DNA of 64,000 bases from Rivularia sp. PCC 7116 (GCF_000316665.1 NC_019678.1:7411001-7475000), one strand, 5' to 3'; numbered from the stretch's first letter, positions 45,417 to 55,690 are shown. Numbers and translations are program-made. The notes: a model not told the origin generated them from the letters alone.

Positions 45417-46274
45417 ATGCGAACAATAAATGTATTTGTCCGCATCTCAAGCAAGTTAAAACGTGTCTTACCAATAAATGAGCAGTGGTGGACTAAGTTT
45501 GATTTGTTGAGAACTTTGGTAAGGCGAGATTTAGAAGCGCGGTATAAAGGTTCTGTACTGGGAAATTTGTGGTCTTTAGTTAATCCACTGTCGCAATTAC
45601 TAATTTACACCTACGTATTTTCCATTGTATTAAAAGTTAAACTGAGCCTGAAGGGATTAGAAGCTAATGAAAGCGTATCTTTTGGGCTGTGGCTATTTGC
45701 AGGGCTGCTTCCTTGGATAGCTTTTAGTACCGGCTTAGTTCAGTCTGCCGGTGCGGTAGTAAATCAACCAAATTTAGTCAAAAAAGTTGTATTTCCCTTA
45801 AGTTTACTGCCTTTAGTGCCAATTTTTTCAGCTTTTATCGAGAGTTCTTTGGGCTTGATAATGCTGATTTTTTTTGTAGCGGTTTTTTCCGGAAATTTAC
45901 ATACAACTTTAGCTCTATTACCTTTGGTTTGGATACCTCAGCTACTATTAACCGCTGGTTTGGGGTATTTGGCTGCTGGGTTAACCGTATTTTTACGGGA
46001 TATTCCGCAAACGTTAAATGTTATTCTTAATATTTGGTTTTACGCAACGCCCATAGTTTACCCAGCTACATCTATTCCCGAAAGCTGGCAAAGCTGGATT
46101 TTGTGGTTGAATCCACTAGCCGCGATCGCAGAAGTTTACCGTGACTTCGTTTTAGTAGGAGAGGTTAAGCATTGGGGCGAATTGGGAGTCGCTTTTACTA
46201 TATCGGGGATTATATTTTTTATCGGTATTTTAACATACAGAAAATTACGTCCGGGTTTTGCAGATGTACTTTAG
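45417..46274 (+). CDS. wzm: ABC-2 type polysaccharide export permease (Wzm)
   Basis: 285 aa from the ATG at 45417 with GAGGA 11 bases before; GTG at 45399 and TTG at 45378 are in-frame alternatives. Six hydrophobic segments follow the amphipathic start LRTLVRRDLEARYKGSVLGNLWSLVNPL, the hallmark of Wzm/TagG permeases. With a Wzt ATPase it moves an undecaprenyl-linked, fully polymerised glycan across the plasma membrane. It is the first gene of the polysaccharide cluster and the only permease there, although two Wzt genes follow (47456 and 58239). Confidence 0.9.
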   Translation: MRTINVFVRISSKLKRVLPINEQWWTKFDLLRTLVRRDLEARYKGSVLGNLWSLVNPLSQLLIYTYVFSIVLKVKLSLKGLEANESVSFGLWLFAGLLPWIAFSTGLVQSAGAVVNQPNLVKKVVFPLSLLPLVPIFSAFIESSLGLIMLIFFVAVFSGNLHTTLALLPLVWIPQLLLTAGLGYLAAGLTVFLRDIPQTLNVILNIWFYATPIVYPATSIPESWQSWILWLNPLAAIAEVYRDFVLVGEVKHWGELGVAFTISGIIFFIGILTYRKLRPGFADVL

Positions 46275-46314
46275 TATACATGTGTAATCGCAGATAATTA
46301 CAGGGAGGCTAAGT

Positions 46315-47388
46315 ATGGTGAGGAAAGCGTTAATTACTGGTATAACCGGTCAAGATGGTTCTTATCTAAGCGAATTATTGTTAGAAAAGCGTTATGAAGT
46401 TCATGGTGTTATTCGCCGTACTTCTACTTTCAATACTGATAGAATCGACCATATTTATACCGACCCCCATAGCGATAATGCAAGATTGTTTCTCCACTAT
46501 GGCGATTTAACCGATGGTACAACCTTACGCCGTATTTTAGAAACGGTAAAGCCAGATGAAATTTACAATTTAGGTGCCCAGTCCCATGTACGTGTAAGTT
46601 TTGATTCACCTGAATATACAGCCGATACTGTGGGAATGGGAGCATTACGCTTATTAGAAGCCTTGCGAGATTATCAGCAGCGGACTGGGCTTGATGTTCG
46701 TTTTTACCAAGCCGGTTCTTCCGAGATGTTTGGTAAAGTGCGAGAAGTTCCTCAGTTAGAAGAAACACCGTTCTATCCTCGCAGCCCTTATGCTTGCGCG
46801 AAAGTATTTGCTCATTGGCAGACGGTAAACTACCGCGAATCCTACGGATTATTTGCCTGTAACGGGATTTTATTTAACCATGAATCACCCCGCCGTGGAG
46901 AAACTTTTGTTACTAGAAAAATTACTCGTGCTGTTGCGAACATAGTAGCAGGGAAGCAACAAAAGCTTTATATGGGCAACATAGACGCAAAGCGAGATTG
47001 GGGATATGCGAAAGATTACGTGCAAGCAATGTGGTTAATGTTGCAGCGTAAGCAAGCGGATGATTATGTCATAGCAACGGGAGAAACTCATTCGGTACGC
47101 GAGTTTTTGGATATTGCTTTTAACTATGTGAATCTAGATTGGCAAGATTATGTAGCTTTTGACGAACGATATTTACGCCCAGCAGAAGTTGATTTATTAG
47201 TTGGCGATGCAAGTAAAGCAAAACAAGAATTAGGTTGGAAGCAGACTGTTAGTTTTGAAGAATTAGTCAAGTTGATGGTAGAAGCAGATTTGCAGGTTTT
47301 AGGCTTAGTTTCTCCTAACGGTAATAGCAAATTTGCGGTGTCAGATAATGCCACTACTCGTAACAAATCGAGAACTTTAATAGCCTAG
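46315..47388 (+). CDS. gmd: GDP-mannose 4,6-dehydratase (long form)
   Basis: 357 aa extended SDR that converts GDP-D-mannose to GDP-4-keto-6-deoxy-D-mannose. NADP motif [15 protein letters not shown] (9-23), [33 protein letters not shown], catalytic AGSSEMFG and Y-x3-K in [12 protein letters not shown], then [17 protein letters not shown] and [19 protein letters not shown]. The tail beyond residue ~330 is not conserved. It lies 40 bases downstream of the permease. The product feeds GDP-rhamnose, GDP-fucose or related sugars; the next enzyme (Rmd or fucose synthase) is not in the window. Confidence 0.94.
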   Translation: MVRKALITGITGQDGSYLSELLLEKRYEVHGVIRRTSTFNTDRIDHIYTDPHSDNARLFLHYGDLTDGTTLRRILETVKPDEIYNLGAQSHVRVSFDSPEYTADTVGMGALRLLEALRDYQQRTGLDVRFYQAGSSEMFGKVREVPQLEETPFYPRSPYACAKVFAHWQTVNYRESYGLFACNGILFNHESPRRGETFVTRKITRAVANIVAGKQQKLYMGNIDAKRDWGYAKDYVQAMWLMLQRKQADDYVIATGETHSVREFLDIAFNYVNLDWQDYVAFDERYLRPAEVDLLVGDASKAKQELGWKQTVSFEELVKLMVEADLQVLGLVSPNGNSKFAVSDNATTRNKSRTLIA

Positions 47389-47455
47389 GTTTATTGATTT
47401 GAGAGCCTTATTGATTCGCGAATATTCTGAGTTCAGATAGTAAGAATCTAGTGTT

Positions 47456-48760
47456 ATGGGTGAGGAAGTTGCAATTTCCCTGAAGAATATTTCCAAATGT
47501 TACAAACGCTATGCTCGTCCCGTGGATCGGCTGAAAGAAATTTTACTGCCAGGTAAGAGCTATGCTCAAGATTTTTGGGCGTTAAAAGATATTAATTTGG
47601 AAATTAATCAAGGCGAGACGGTAGGAATTATCGGTCAAAATGGTTCTGGAAAAAGTACGCTATTACAGGTTATTGCCAGAACATTGACACCGACTACCGG
47701 AGAAGTATTTGTTAATGGTAGGGTTTCAGCTTTATTAGAATTGGGTAGCGGTTTTAATCCCGAATTTACAGGCAGACAAAATGTCTTCTTTAATGGCAGG
47801 ATATTAGGATTAAGTAAGGAAGAAATAGCTGCTAAATATGATGATATTGCAGCTTTTGCTGAAATCGGAGAATTTATAGATCAGCCTGTTAAGACTTATT
47901 CTAGCGGGATGTTTGTAAGATTAGCATTTGCCGTTGCCGTTAATGTGAATCCTGAAATTCTGATTGTCGATGAGGCTTTAGCCGTTGGTGATATATTTTT
48001 TCAGCAAAAATGTTTTGAAGCAATAAAAAATCTTAAAGATTTAGGAACTTCCCTATTATTCGTTTCCCACGATTCAACTGCTGTATACAAGCTTTGTCAA
48101 AGAGCTTTATTAATAGAAACAGGACAAATATTATTGGACTCTAAACCAAAAACGGTTATTGATTTATATGAGGCTAAGCTTTTAAAACAAAAAGATGTAG
48201 AATCGGAAAAAATTGAAGTTCAGATGTTTTCTGATTTAAATAATGAAATCATAAAAAATCAAAACTCATCAACTATTAGTACAGATTTAAAAGAAGTATC
48301 AATTAATGTTTCAGATGTTTATGTAGAGTATGTAAAATTCTTAGATATAAAGAATAAGGAAGTAGATGTTCTTATTAGCGAACATACTCTAAAAATAATA
48401 GTTGGATTATCCTTTTTAAAGTGTTTTGAAGACCCACATATTGGTTTTAAGATTCGAGATATAAAAGGAGAAGTTATTTTCGAGACTAATACTTATTGCA
48501 TGAAAGAAAGCATTGGTAAAGTAGAAGAAAATGACTTCTATGAATTTTGTTTTGAATTTCAAATTCCTATTTTAGCAGGTGAGTATAGTATTTCTATTGG
48601 TGTTAGTGAAATTGGATATGGAGAAGGAAGTTTTAAAAGAACTTTAGTTTATAGCCACAATGTCGCTAAATTAAAAATTTTAAGTAACAAAGACTCTATT
48701 CTCTGGTCTGGTATTGTTAATCTAAAACCGTCTTTTTATAAACGTAAAGTCTCAGTTTAA
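47456..48760 (+). CDS. wzt: Polysaccharide ABC transporter ATPase Wzt, copy 1
   Basis: 434 aa. ATPase domain (about 1-240): Walker A GQNGSGKST, TagH/Wzt-type LELGSGFNPEFTGRQNVFFNGRILGL, signature YSSGM, Walker B ILIVDEALAVGD, H-loop SHDS. The C-terminal ~180 residues are a separate beta-rich domain (VEYVKFLDIKNKEVDVLISEHTLKIIVGLSF, DPHIGFKIRDIKGEVIFETNT) of the Wzt C-terminal type, which in E. coli O8/O9a binds the modified end of the glycan. It differs markedly from that of the second Wzt at 58239, while the ATPase parts are very similar. Its partner is the Wzm at 45417. Confidence 0.92.
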   Translation: MGEEVAISLKNISKCYKRYARPVDRLKEILLPGKSYAQDFWALKDINLEINQGETVGIIGQNGSGKSTLLQVIARTLTPTTGEVFVNGRVSALLELGSGFNPEFTGRQNVFFNGRILGLSKEEIAAKYDDIAAFAEIGEFIDQPVKTYSSGMFVRLAFAVAVNVNPEILIVDEALAVGDIFFQQKCFEAIKNLKDLGTSLLFVSHDSTAVYKLCQRALLIETGQILLDSKPKTVIDLYEAKLLKQKDVESEKIEVQMFSDLNNEIIKNQNSSTISTDLKEVSINVSDVYVEYVKFLDIKNKEVDVLISEHTLKIIVGLSFLKCFEDPHIGFKIRDIKGEVIFETNTYCMKESIGKVEENDFYEFCFEFQIPILAGEYSISIGVSEIGYGEGSFKRTLVYSHNVAKLKILSNKDSILWSGIVNLKPSFYKRKVSV

Positions 48761-48803
48761 GCTCAATAGTGATTCAGAATTTAAGTCAGCACAATAATAC
48801 ATT

Positions 48804-50606
48804 ATGTTTGAATCAATAATTAAAACATATAAATCTACAAATTATAATTTTATAGAAACTGCTAATCCGCACGATCCATTAGCGTCTTCGTTTCAAGATT
48901 GGGTTAACTACTATAAGCTAAAGTGGTCAATTGCTAATGTCTTAAAACCTAATTCTATTTTGGAAATAGGAGTTCGCTTTGGTTATTCCGCAGTAGCTTT
49001 TCTTGAAGCATACCCATCAGCTAAATATGTTGGGATTGATTTAGATACAGATTTTTTCGGTGGGGTTAAAGGAGGAATTAATTGGGCAAAAAAAATTACT
49101 AAACCATTTAATACTGAGTTTATCGTTGCGAATACACAAACTATGAAGTTGTTTCCAGGTGATGTGTATGACTTAATTCACGTGGATGGACAACAGGATG
49201 GAGACGGTTCGCTTCATGATTTAGAACTTGCTATAAAGCAAGGAAAATACATATTAATGGACGGATATCTGTGGACAAGTCAAAATTTTCTCGCAGCTAA
49301 TGATTTTTTACTCAAGAATGCAGATTTATTGGATTGGTATGGTGTAATACCTGGCTATGCAGGAGAACTGCTAATAAAAGTATCAGAAAACTATTTGAAT
49401 CAAACTCATAAATTAGAAACAACAGCTTCTTCTAGTTTGGATATTCGTCAAACTTATACAAAAGATTATTTTACACAAGACTGTGGAGGATTTGAAGCTT
49501 ACAAAAAAAATAAGGGCAAAATTTTACAAGACCCAAGAATAATAGCTGTAGCAAATATTTCTGGTTATAAAAAGTCTGGTCGCGTACTTGATTTAGGTTG
49601 TGGTAGAGGAGAGCTTAGTTACTATTTTGCTAGTCAAGGTTTTTCTGTCACCTCTATAGATTATTCTAAAAATGCAATTGAATTAGCGCAAAAATGTTTT
49701 GATGGAGATGAGCAGTTAAGAGATAACGTAGAATTTATTTGTAACGATGTTTGTAGTGTGGAACTTTCAGGTAAATATGATTTAGCAGTTGCATCCGATA
49801 TTATTGAGCATTTAAATTTTACGGAAGTAGATAGGCTTTATCAAAAAGTATCTCAGTCTCTTTATCGCAACGGTTTATTTGTTTTACACACCTTTCCTAA
49901 TTCCTGGTACTACAAATATCACTATCCGTATCGAAGAAAAATCGCAGCTTCTGTTGGAGCTTATTTACCTCCTGAACCTCGTTCTAGATATGAATTGCTC
50001 ATGCATATTAACGAGCAATCTCCACGAGTTTTAAAAAAGCAATTAAGTAAACACTTTGAGCATGTATGTGTATGGTTTGGAGAACCTCTGAATCCAGGAG
50101 GAAGCTTGGTACAACATTTTACTAAAGCAGAAATGCGTGCCTCTCCTAGCTTATTTGCAATTGCTGCTCACGAACCAATAAATTATGAGCAAATCAAAAA
50201 CAATTTGCACATGAAAATATTGCCTTCTATATCTAACGAAGAAATTAGTTTAATAGTTACAAAGCATCCCCAGGTAGTAGATGTTAATAGTGAATTTATG
50301 ATTCACTTAGAAATTGGAAATTATAGTGATTTTGTCCTGAATAGCTATGGCGATCGCCCAGTACATATTGCATATCACTGGATGAATCAGACCGCTGAGG
50401 ATTATATTATTTTTGATGGGGAAAGAACAAAGATTATACCGAGTTTAAATAAATCCGTACAGAAAATTAAATATAAAGCGAAGGTAAAAGCACTTTCAGA
50501 AAAAGGTAATTACCTTCTAAGAGTTACCCTAGTACAAGAAGGTGTGCGATGGTTTGACACACAATCAACTAATTTATATCAAGATGTCTATATAGAAATT
50601 CAGTAA
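48804..50606 (+). CDS. Double methyltransferase-like protein with C-terminal beta-sandwich domain
   Basis: 600 aa in three parts. Residues ~35-175: a class I SAM-type domain (SILEIGVRFGYSAVAFLEAYP, VGIDLDTDFFGGVKGG, DLIHVDGQQDGDGSLHDLELA), of the Methyltransf_24/CmcI-like kind. Residues ~215-430: a second SAM methyltransferase (GRVLDLGCGRGELSYYFASQG, DLAVASDIIEHLNF). Residues ~465-600: a beta-rich domain with PVHIAYHWMNQ, IIFDGERTKIIPSL, KGNYLLRVTLVQEGVRWF, a pattern I know from glycan-related proteins and consistent with sugar binding. It is probably involved in methylating the polysaccharide, perhaps its terminal sugar. Confidence 0.8.
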   Translation: MFESIIKTYKSTNYNFIETANPHDPLASSFQDWVNYYKLKWSIANVLKPNSILEIGVRFGYSAVAFLEAYPSAKYVGIDLDTDFFGGVKGGINWAKKITKPFNTEFIVANTQTMKLFPGDVYDLIHVDGQQDGDGSLHDLELAIKQGKYILMDGYLWTSQNFLAANDFLLKNADLLDWYGVIPGYAGELLIKVSENYLNQTHKLETTASSSLDIRQTYTKDYFTQDCGGFEAYKKNKGKILQDPRIIAVANISGYKKSGRVLDLGCGRGELSYYFASQGFSVTSIDYSKNAIELAQKCFDGDEQLRDNVEFICNDVCSVELSGKYDLAVASDIIEHLNFTEVDRLYQKVSQSLYRNGLFVLHTFPNSWYYKYHYPYRRKIAASVGAYLPPEPRSRYELLMHINEQSPRVLKKQLSKHFEHVCVWFGEPLNPGGSLVQHFTKAEMRASPSLFAIAAHEPINYEQIKNNLHMKILPSISNEEISLIVTKHPQVVDVNSEFMIHLEIGNYSDFVLNSYGDRPVHIAYHWMNQTAEDYIIFDGERTKIIPSLNKSVQKIKYKAKVKALSEKGNYLLRVTLVQEGVRWFDTQSTNLYQDVYIEIQ

Positions 50607-50673
50607 TATTTGCTTAGGTTTATAAATTAAATAATTATTAAAGAATAAGAAGTATTTAGGTAAGATAAAAAAT

Positions 50674-52092
50674 ATGATTGAATCAAACAATCCCGAAATA
50701 AATGTTGAAAAATTGATGCAAAAAATTCGGGAAGAAGTAGATAAAGGAAAGAATCAAAATCAACAACCTCTTGCAGCTGTAAATTCTAATGCAGGAAAAT
50801 TAAATTTCAACTTCAATTATATCGAGGCTTTAATTCAAAATGCTGAAAAAAGAGCCTTTGTAAGAACAAAATTACCAGAGAAATTAAATAGATTTTCTTT
50901 TCCTCTCAGCAATAAGATTAAGCAATACGGTTTAAAAATATTTAACTTTATATTTAGAGACCAAAGAGAAGTAAATTTTAACTTAATTAGTGCTTTAAAG
51001 CAATCGATAGTTATAAACCGTCAACTTATTAAAGAAATTGAGAATTTACGTTTGCAATTGAATGATTATTCAAGTAATAACGAAAATACTATTCAGAGTT
51101 TGAATAGCCAAATAGATGAATTAAAGACAGGTATTAGTCATGTAGACAAGCAATTTAATGAATTAGACTCCGGTATTAGCCAACTAGATGAGCTAAGTAA
51201 AAAATTAAGTACAGATATTAATCAAATAAATCGATTTGACCAACGCTTAAATGAAATCAATACTGATGTTAAATCTCTAAAAGATAGTTATTTACACAAT
51301 GATATTTTTATTAAAAATGATCTAGGGCAGCAAAAGCGTTTAATTACAATGCTTTTAGAACAAGCACGCCAACGCTTACCAGAAACTTTGAATCAAGAGG
51401 AATCGCAATATGTTGTTAAGCAAGAAAAACATTTGACAGATGCGTTTTATGTTGCTTTTGAAGACAAATTTCGCGGTACCCGTGAGAACATTTTAAATAG
51501 ATTAAAGGTTTATTTACCATTAATTGAAGACGCAAAAATTGGTACACCTGAAAAACCCATCCTAGATGTAGGTTGCGGTAGAGGAGAATGGTTAGAATTG
51601 TTGCGGGAGTCTGGCTATACAGCTAGAGGCATAGATATCAATAAAGTGATGATTGAGCAGTGTCTTTCTAGAGGACTCGATGTGATTGAATCTGATGTAA
51701 TTTTATATTTACAGTCCTTTGAAGATAACAGTTTAGGAGCAATCTCGGGCTTTCATATTATTGAACACTTGCCATTTGAGACTCTGATGACTTTGTTCGC
51801 AGAAGCCATAAGAGTTATTAAACCAGGTGGGTTAATAATTTTTGAAACACCAAATCCAGAGAATGTAATTGTTGGCAGTTATTCGTTTTATTCCGATCCT
51901 ACTCATAGAAATCCTTTGCCAAGTCCAACAATCAAATTTGTTGCTGAATATTACGGTTTGAAACAAGTCAAAATCATGAACCTAAATCCTTATCCCAAAG
52001 AATTTATGTTTTCAGGTTCGGATGTTGAAAAATGCTTCGAGAAATATTTTTACGGGGCGCAAGATTATGCAGTGATAGGATTTAAATCATGA
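50674..52092 (+). CDS. Coiled-coil N-terminus with SAM methyltransferase, WbdD-like role possible
   Basis: 472 aa. The first ~70 residues are charged and polar. A heptad-rich coiled coil covers about 105-225 (NRQLIKEIENLRLQLNDY, SQIDELKTGISHVDKQFNELD). The C-terminal part from ~270 is a class I methyltransferase: PILDVGCGRGEWLELLRESGY, RGIDINKVMIEQC, GAISGFHIIEHLPFETLM, RVIKPGGLIIFETPNPEN, DPTHRNPLP. Its stop overlaps the next gene's ATG by 4 nt, so translation is coupled to the glycosyltransferase. Function as terminal glycan methyltransferase is inferred. Confidence 0.82.
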   Translation: MIESNNPEINVEKLMQKIREEVDKGKNQNQQPLAAVNSNAGKLNFNFNYIEALIQNAEKRAFVRTKLPEKLNRFSFPLSNKIKQYGLKIFNFIFRDQREVNFNLISALKQSIVINRQLIKEIENLRLQLNDYSSNNENTIQSLNSQIDELKTGISHVDKQFNELDSGISQLDELSKKLSTDINQINRFDQRLNEINTDVKSLKDSYLHNDIFIKNDLGQQKRLITMLLEQARQRLPETLNQEESQYVVKQEKHLTDAFYVAFEDKFRGTRENILNRLKVYLPLIEDAKIGTPEKPILDVGCGRGEWLELLRESGYTARGIDINKVMIEQCLSRGLDVIESDVILYLQSFEDNSLGAISGFHIIEHLPFETLMTLFAEAIRVIKPGGLIIFETPNPENVIVGSYSFYSDPTHRNPLPSPTIKFVAEYYGLKQVKIMNLNPYPKEFMFSGSDVEKCFEKYFYGAQDYAVIGFKS

Positions 52093-53135
52093 GAGTATTA
52101 ATAGTAACTGTTCAAGTTCCGTTTGTGAAAGGTGGTGCGGAGATACTTGCTCAACAGTTAGTTAAAGCTGTTAATAAAGCAGGTCATGAAGCAGAAATAG
52201 TTGAAATACCTTTTAAGTGGTATCCTCCTGAAAGGATTTTAGATCATATGCTAGCTTGCCGCTTACTAGATTTATCGGAAATTTGCGGTCAAACTATTGA
52301 TAGAGTTATAGGGCTAAAGTTTCCAGCATATTTAGTCGAGCATCCTAATAAAGTTATGTGGCTACTTCATCAGCATCGTTCGGCATACGATTTATGGGGT
52401 ACCGATTATTGCGATTTAATGCACTCTGCTAATGGATTGCAAATTCGTGAAGCAATTAATAATGCTGATAACAAGTCATTTGAAGAGTGTATTTCTGTTT
52501 TTACTATTTCTAAAAATGTTAGTAAACGCTTAGCGAACTTTAATCAGATAAATTCTACACCGCTTTATCATCCTCCCCAAAATTCAGAACTTTTTTACTG
52601 TGAAGAGATAGAAGATTACTTTTTCTTCCCAAGTAGGTTATGCACTATAAAAAGACAGGAACTTGTAATTGAAGCTCTTTCAAAAACAAATAACAATGTG
52701 AAAGTATTTTTTGCAGGTAAAGCAGACGATGGCAGTTATACTCAACATCTAATTGATGTCGCGAATAAATTAGGTGTTTCCGAAAAAGCAATATTTCTAG
52801 GTGCAATTAGCGAAGAGGAAAAAATCCGGTATTATGCAAAAGCTCTAGGTGTTATTTATCCACCTTTGGATGAAGATTATGGCTATGTAACTTTAGAAGC
52901 AATGCTCGCATCTAAACCTGTGATTACTTGTAAAGATTCTGGAGGTTCCTTAGAGTTTATTGCCCATGAAAAAACAGGTTTAGTTAATGATTCCAACCCT
53001 TTATCTCTTGCGACAGCAATGGATGAATTATGGGAAAATCGTTCTTATTCAAAATATCTCGGCAAAGCTGGAAGAGAATATTACGATAGCCTCAATATTA
53101 CATGGTCTACCGTTGTGCAAAATTTAATTCAATGA
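52089..53135 (+). CDS. GT4-type glycosyltransferase
   Basis: 348 aa GT-B fold. The N-terminal half opens MRVLIVTVQVPFVKGGAEILAQQLVKAV (acceptor side). The C-terminal half has YFFFPSRLCTIKRQELVIEAL, KVFFAGKADDGSYTQHLIDVANKLGV, VIYPPLDEDYGYVTLEAMLASKPVI (the EX7E-like region) and DSGGSLEFIAHEKTGLV. The donor is unknown; GDP-linked sugars are plausible given the gmd genes. It overlaps both neighbours by 4 nt and belongs to a translationally coupled set. Confidence 0.88.
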   Translation: MRVLIVTVQVPFVKGGAEILAQQLVKAVNKAGHEAEIVEIPFKWYPPERILDHMLACRLLDLSEICGQTIDRVIGLKFPAYLVEHPNKVMWLLHQHRSAYDLWGTDYCDLMHSANGLQIREAINNADNKSFEECISVFTISKNVSKRLANFNQINSTPLYHPPQNSELFYCEEIEDYFFFPSRLCTIKRQELVIEALSKTNNNVKVFFAGKADDGSYTQHLIDVANKLGVSEKAIFLGAISEEEKIRYYAKALGVIYPPLDEDYGYVTLEAMLASKPVITCKDSGGSLEFIAHEKTGLVNDSNPLSLATAMDELWENRSYSKYLGKAGREYYDSLNITWSTVVQNLIQ

Positions 53136-54436
53136 AAATTAATTGGTTTTCTCCTCTACCACCAGCCAAGACTGGTATTGCTGAATACACGAAATGTCTA
53201 CTTCCCGCTTTAAGCTCCCATGCTGAAGTATTTCTGTGGACAGATAGAAAACAATGGGATTCAGATTTAGAACAATATGCTAAAGTTCGCCATTATGATT
53301 TAGCAGATATACCTTGGTTTGAAATTAATCAAGCTGATTTAAACATATATCACATTGGTAATAATCGAGATTTTCACTATGCAATATGGCAAATTAGTGC
53401 CCAATGTCCGGGATTAGTTGTTTTACATGATTTGAGATTACAAGATTTTTTTGCTGGTATCTATCACAGGCAAAAATTGGGTAGAGATACATATATTTCT
53501 CATATGAAGCGATATTATGGTAAAGAAGGAGAACAAGTAGCCCAAAGTTTTTGGAATGGCACTTTAACAACTGAATACATAGCCGAACTTTATCCTCTTA
53601 CACCTTTGGCTTTAGAAAATGCAGTCGCAACTGTAGTTCATACTAAAGAGGCTTTTAATAATCTTAAAGACAATAATAACTTGTTGGTTGGCTATGCACC
53701 GCTACCTTATTTTGATAATCAACAAGTCGCAATAAATAATCGACTTGCTGACAAACCATTTCGACTTATAATTTTGGGGTATATTGGACCTAATCGTTGC
53801 CTCGAAGCTGTTTTAAAAGCTTTGTCTAGCCTCGAACAAAAGGATTTGTTTCGTTTAGATATTTATGGTCAAGTTTGGGATAAGGACTACATTTGCCATC
53901 AAATTCAACAATTAGGTCTTACTAAGCTAGTAAAAATACATGGTTTCGTAGAAGATGAGGAACTAGATTCGGCTTTGGCAAATGCTCATTTAGCAATTAA
54001 TCTACGTTATCCTACTATGGGAGAAGCATCCTTAAGTCAACTTAGGATTTGGAGCCATGCACTACCTAGTTTAGTGACACAAATTGGTTGGTATGCAGAG
54101 CAAACTGAAACTACGGTTTTATTTGTACGTCCGAAGCAGGAAATTGAAGATATCTGCCACCATCTTACTAATTTGATTGATAATCCTGAATTCTTCGCAC
54201 AGATAGGCAGAAATGGACAAAAAATATTACGAGAACGTCACAATCCAGAGATTTATGCCCAGGCGATCGCCAACTTTGCATACAAAGCTAAAAAATATCA
54301 GTCATCCTCTGTTGCATACAAATTAGCAGAAAAAATAAGTAGAGATTTGAGTCATTGGATGAGTTATGAACTCTCCAACGACCAGATACAAAGAACAGCA
54401 GAAGCTATACATTTTATTACTAATTCACAGTTGTAA
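53132..54436 (+). CDS. GT4-like glycosyltransferase
   Basis: 434 aa from the ATG at 53132, which overlaps the previous TGA (ATGA); the frame is open 10 codons further up. It starts MKINWFSPLPPAKTGIAEYT, a common opening of GT4 proteins with glycine loop PPxxTGIAxY. The acceptor half contains LVVLHDLRLQDFFAGIYH. The donor half contains LIILGYIGPNRCLEAVLKAL, VKIHGFVEDEELDSALANAHLAINLRYPTMGEASLSQLRIWSHALP. The linkage cannot be predicted. The last ~45 residues form a helical tail. Confidence 0.85.
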   Translation: MKINWFSPLPPAKTGIAEYTKCLLPALSSHAEVFLWTDRKQWDSDLEQYAKVRHYDLADIPWFEINQADLNIYHIGNNRDFHYAIWQISAQCPGLVVLHDLRLQDFFAGIYHRQKLGRDTYISHMKRYYGKEGEQVAQSFWNGTLTTEYIAELYPLTPLALENAVATVVHTKEAFNNLKDNNNLLVGYAPLPYFDNQQVAINNRLADKPFRLIILGYIGPNRCLEAVLKALSSLEQKDLFRLDIYGQVWDKDYICHQIQQLGLTKLVKIHGFVEDEELDSALANAHLAINLRYPTMGEASLSQLRIWSHALPSLVTQIGWYAEQTETTVLFVRPKQEIEDICHHLTNLIDNPEFFAQIGRNGQKILRERHNPEIYAQAIANFAYKAKKYQSSSVAYKLAEKISRDLSHWMSYELSNDQIQRTAEAIHFITNSQL

Positions 54437-54713
54437 AATTAAATAATAAATTGGTAAATCCAGTTAATAAAAATAACGTTTTTGTTTATTAAATTTTGAT
54501 AATAAAATTATGATAAAACCACTCTTTTTATAAATTAACCCTATAAGGATATCACTTTATTTTCAATCTCTCAGAACATAGCAATAGGTATAGCATCAAA
54601 ATAAAAACATATCAGCGAACTGATTCTATGAATTTACACTCAGCATTATTTAAAGACAAATAACAAATAACAAACTTCAAGTCGAAGTTGTAAATATCAT
54701 AATTGGAAAACTA

Positions 54714-55685
54714 ATGACTAAAAAAGCCCTCATCACCGGTTTAACAGGACAAGACGGTTCCTATCTCGCGGAACTCCTAGCTTCTAAAGGCTACCAAGTA
54801 TACGGATTAGTTCGCCGTACTAGTACTAGTAGCCTAGAGCGTATCAGCCATCTCGGGAGTCAAGTTGAAATTGTCTCGGGTGATTTATTAGACCAGTGCT
54901 CTTTGATGGATGTCATAAATGACACCGAGCCGGATGAAATTTATAATCTTGCTGCTCAAAGTTACGTTCCTTTATCTTGGACGCAACCGGCTTTAACTGC
55001 GGAATATACTGCTCTGGGTGTATCTAGATTACTAGAGTCTATTCGCCGCTGTAAACCGGATGCGAGATTTTATCAAGCTTCAAGTAGTGAAGTTTTCGGG
55101 CAGCCGGATGAGTCTCCACAAACTGAGCGCACTGCTTTTCGTCCCCGCAATCCCTATGGTGTTGCGAAAGCCTACGCTCACTGGATGACTGCTAATTATC
55201 GTCAGCACTATCACTTGTATGCTTGTTGCGGCATTACCTATACTCACGAATCACCACGGAGGGGTGCGGAGTTCGTATTTCGTAAAATTACCAGCACTGC
55301 TGCCAAGATAAAACTCGGACTTGCAAAGGAGTTAAGGCTGGGTAATCTCGAAGCAAAGAGAGATTGGTGTTATGCCAAAGATGCTGTCAGGGCAATGTGG
55401 TTAATGTTACAGCAAGAAAAGCCAGACGATTACATTATTGCTAGCGGTGAAACTCATTCTGTAAAAGAACTCGTAGAGTGCGCTTTTAGTAGTGTAGGTT
55501 TAAGTTGGCAAGACTATGTTTCTGTAGATCCAGAATTTTACCGTCCAGATGAACCAGTGCAGCTAATTGGTTCTATTGATAAAATTAAAAATCAGTTAGA
55601 TTGGCAACCAGAATATTCCTTCGCACATTTAGTGGAATCGATGGTTGAATACGATTTGAAGAAGTTAACTGACAGCCAAGTTTAA
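54714..55685 (+). CDS. gmd: GDP-mannose 4,6-dehydratase (short paralogue)
   Basis: 323 aa. Same family as the gene at 46315 but of the shorter subgroup: [65 protein letters not shown]-x3-K in RNPYGVAKAYAHW, THESPRRGAEFVFRKI, NLEAKRDWCYAKDAVRAMW. All catalytic residues are present. It might provide the dehydratase step for a different GDP-deoxysugar, or act as partial reductase as described for some Gmd proteins. It starts a new block after a 277-base gap and is followed within 5 bases by a glycosyltransferase. Confidence 0.9.
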   Translation: MTKKALITGLTGQDGSYLAELLASKGYQVYGLVRRTSTSSLERISHLGSQVEIVSGDLLDQCSLMDVINDTEPDEIYNLAAQSYVPLSWTQPALTAEYTALGVSRLLESIRRCKPDARFYQASSSEVFGQPDESPQTERTAFRPRNPYGVAKAYAHWMTANYRQHYHLYACCGITYTHESPRRGAEFVFRKITSTAAKIKLGLAKELRLGNLEAKRDWCYAKDAVRAMWLMLQQEKPDDYIIASGETHSVKELVECAFSSVGLSWQDYVSVDPEFYRPDEPVQLIGSIDKIKNQLDWQPEYSFAHLVESMVEYDLKKLTDSQV

Positions 55686-55690
55686 GTAAT

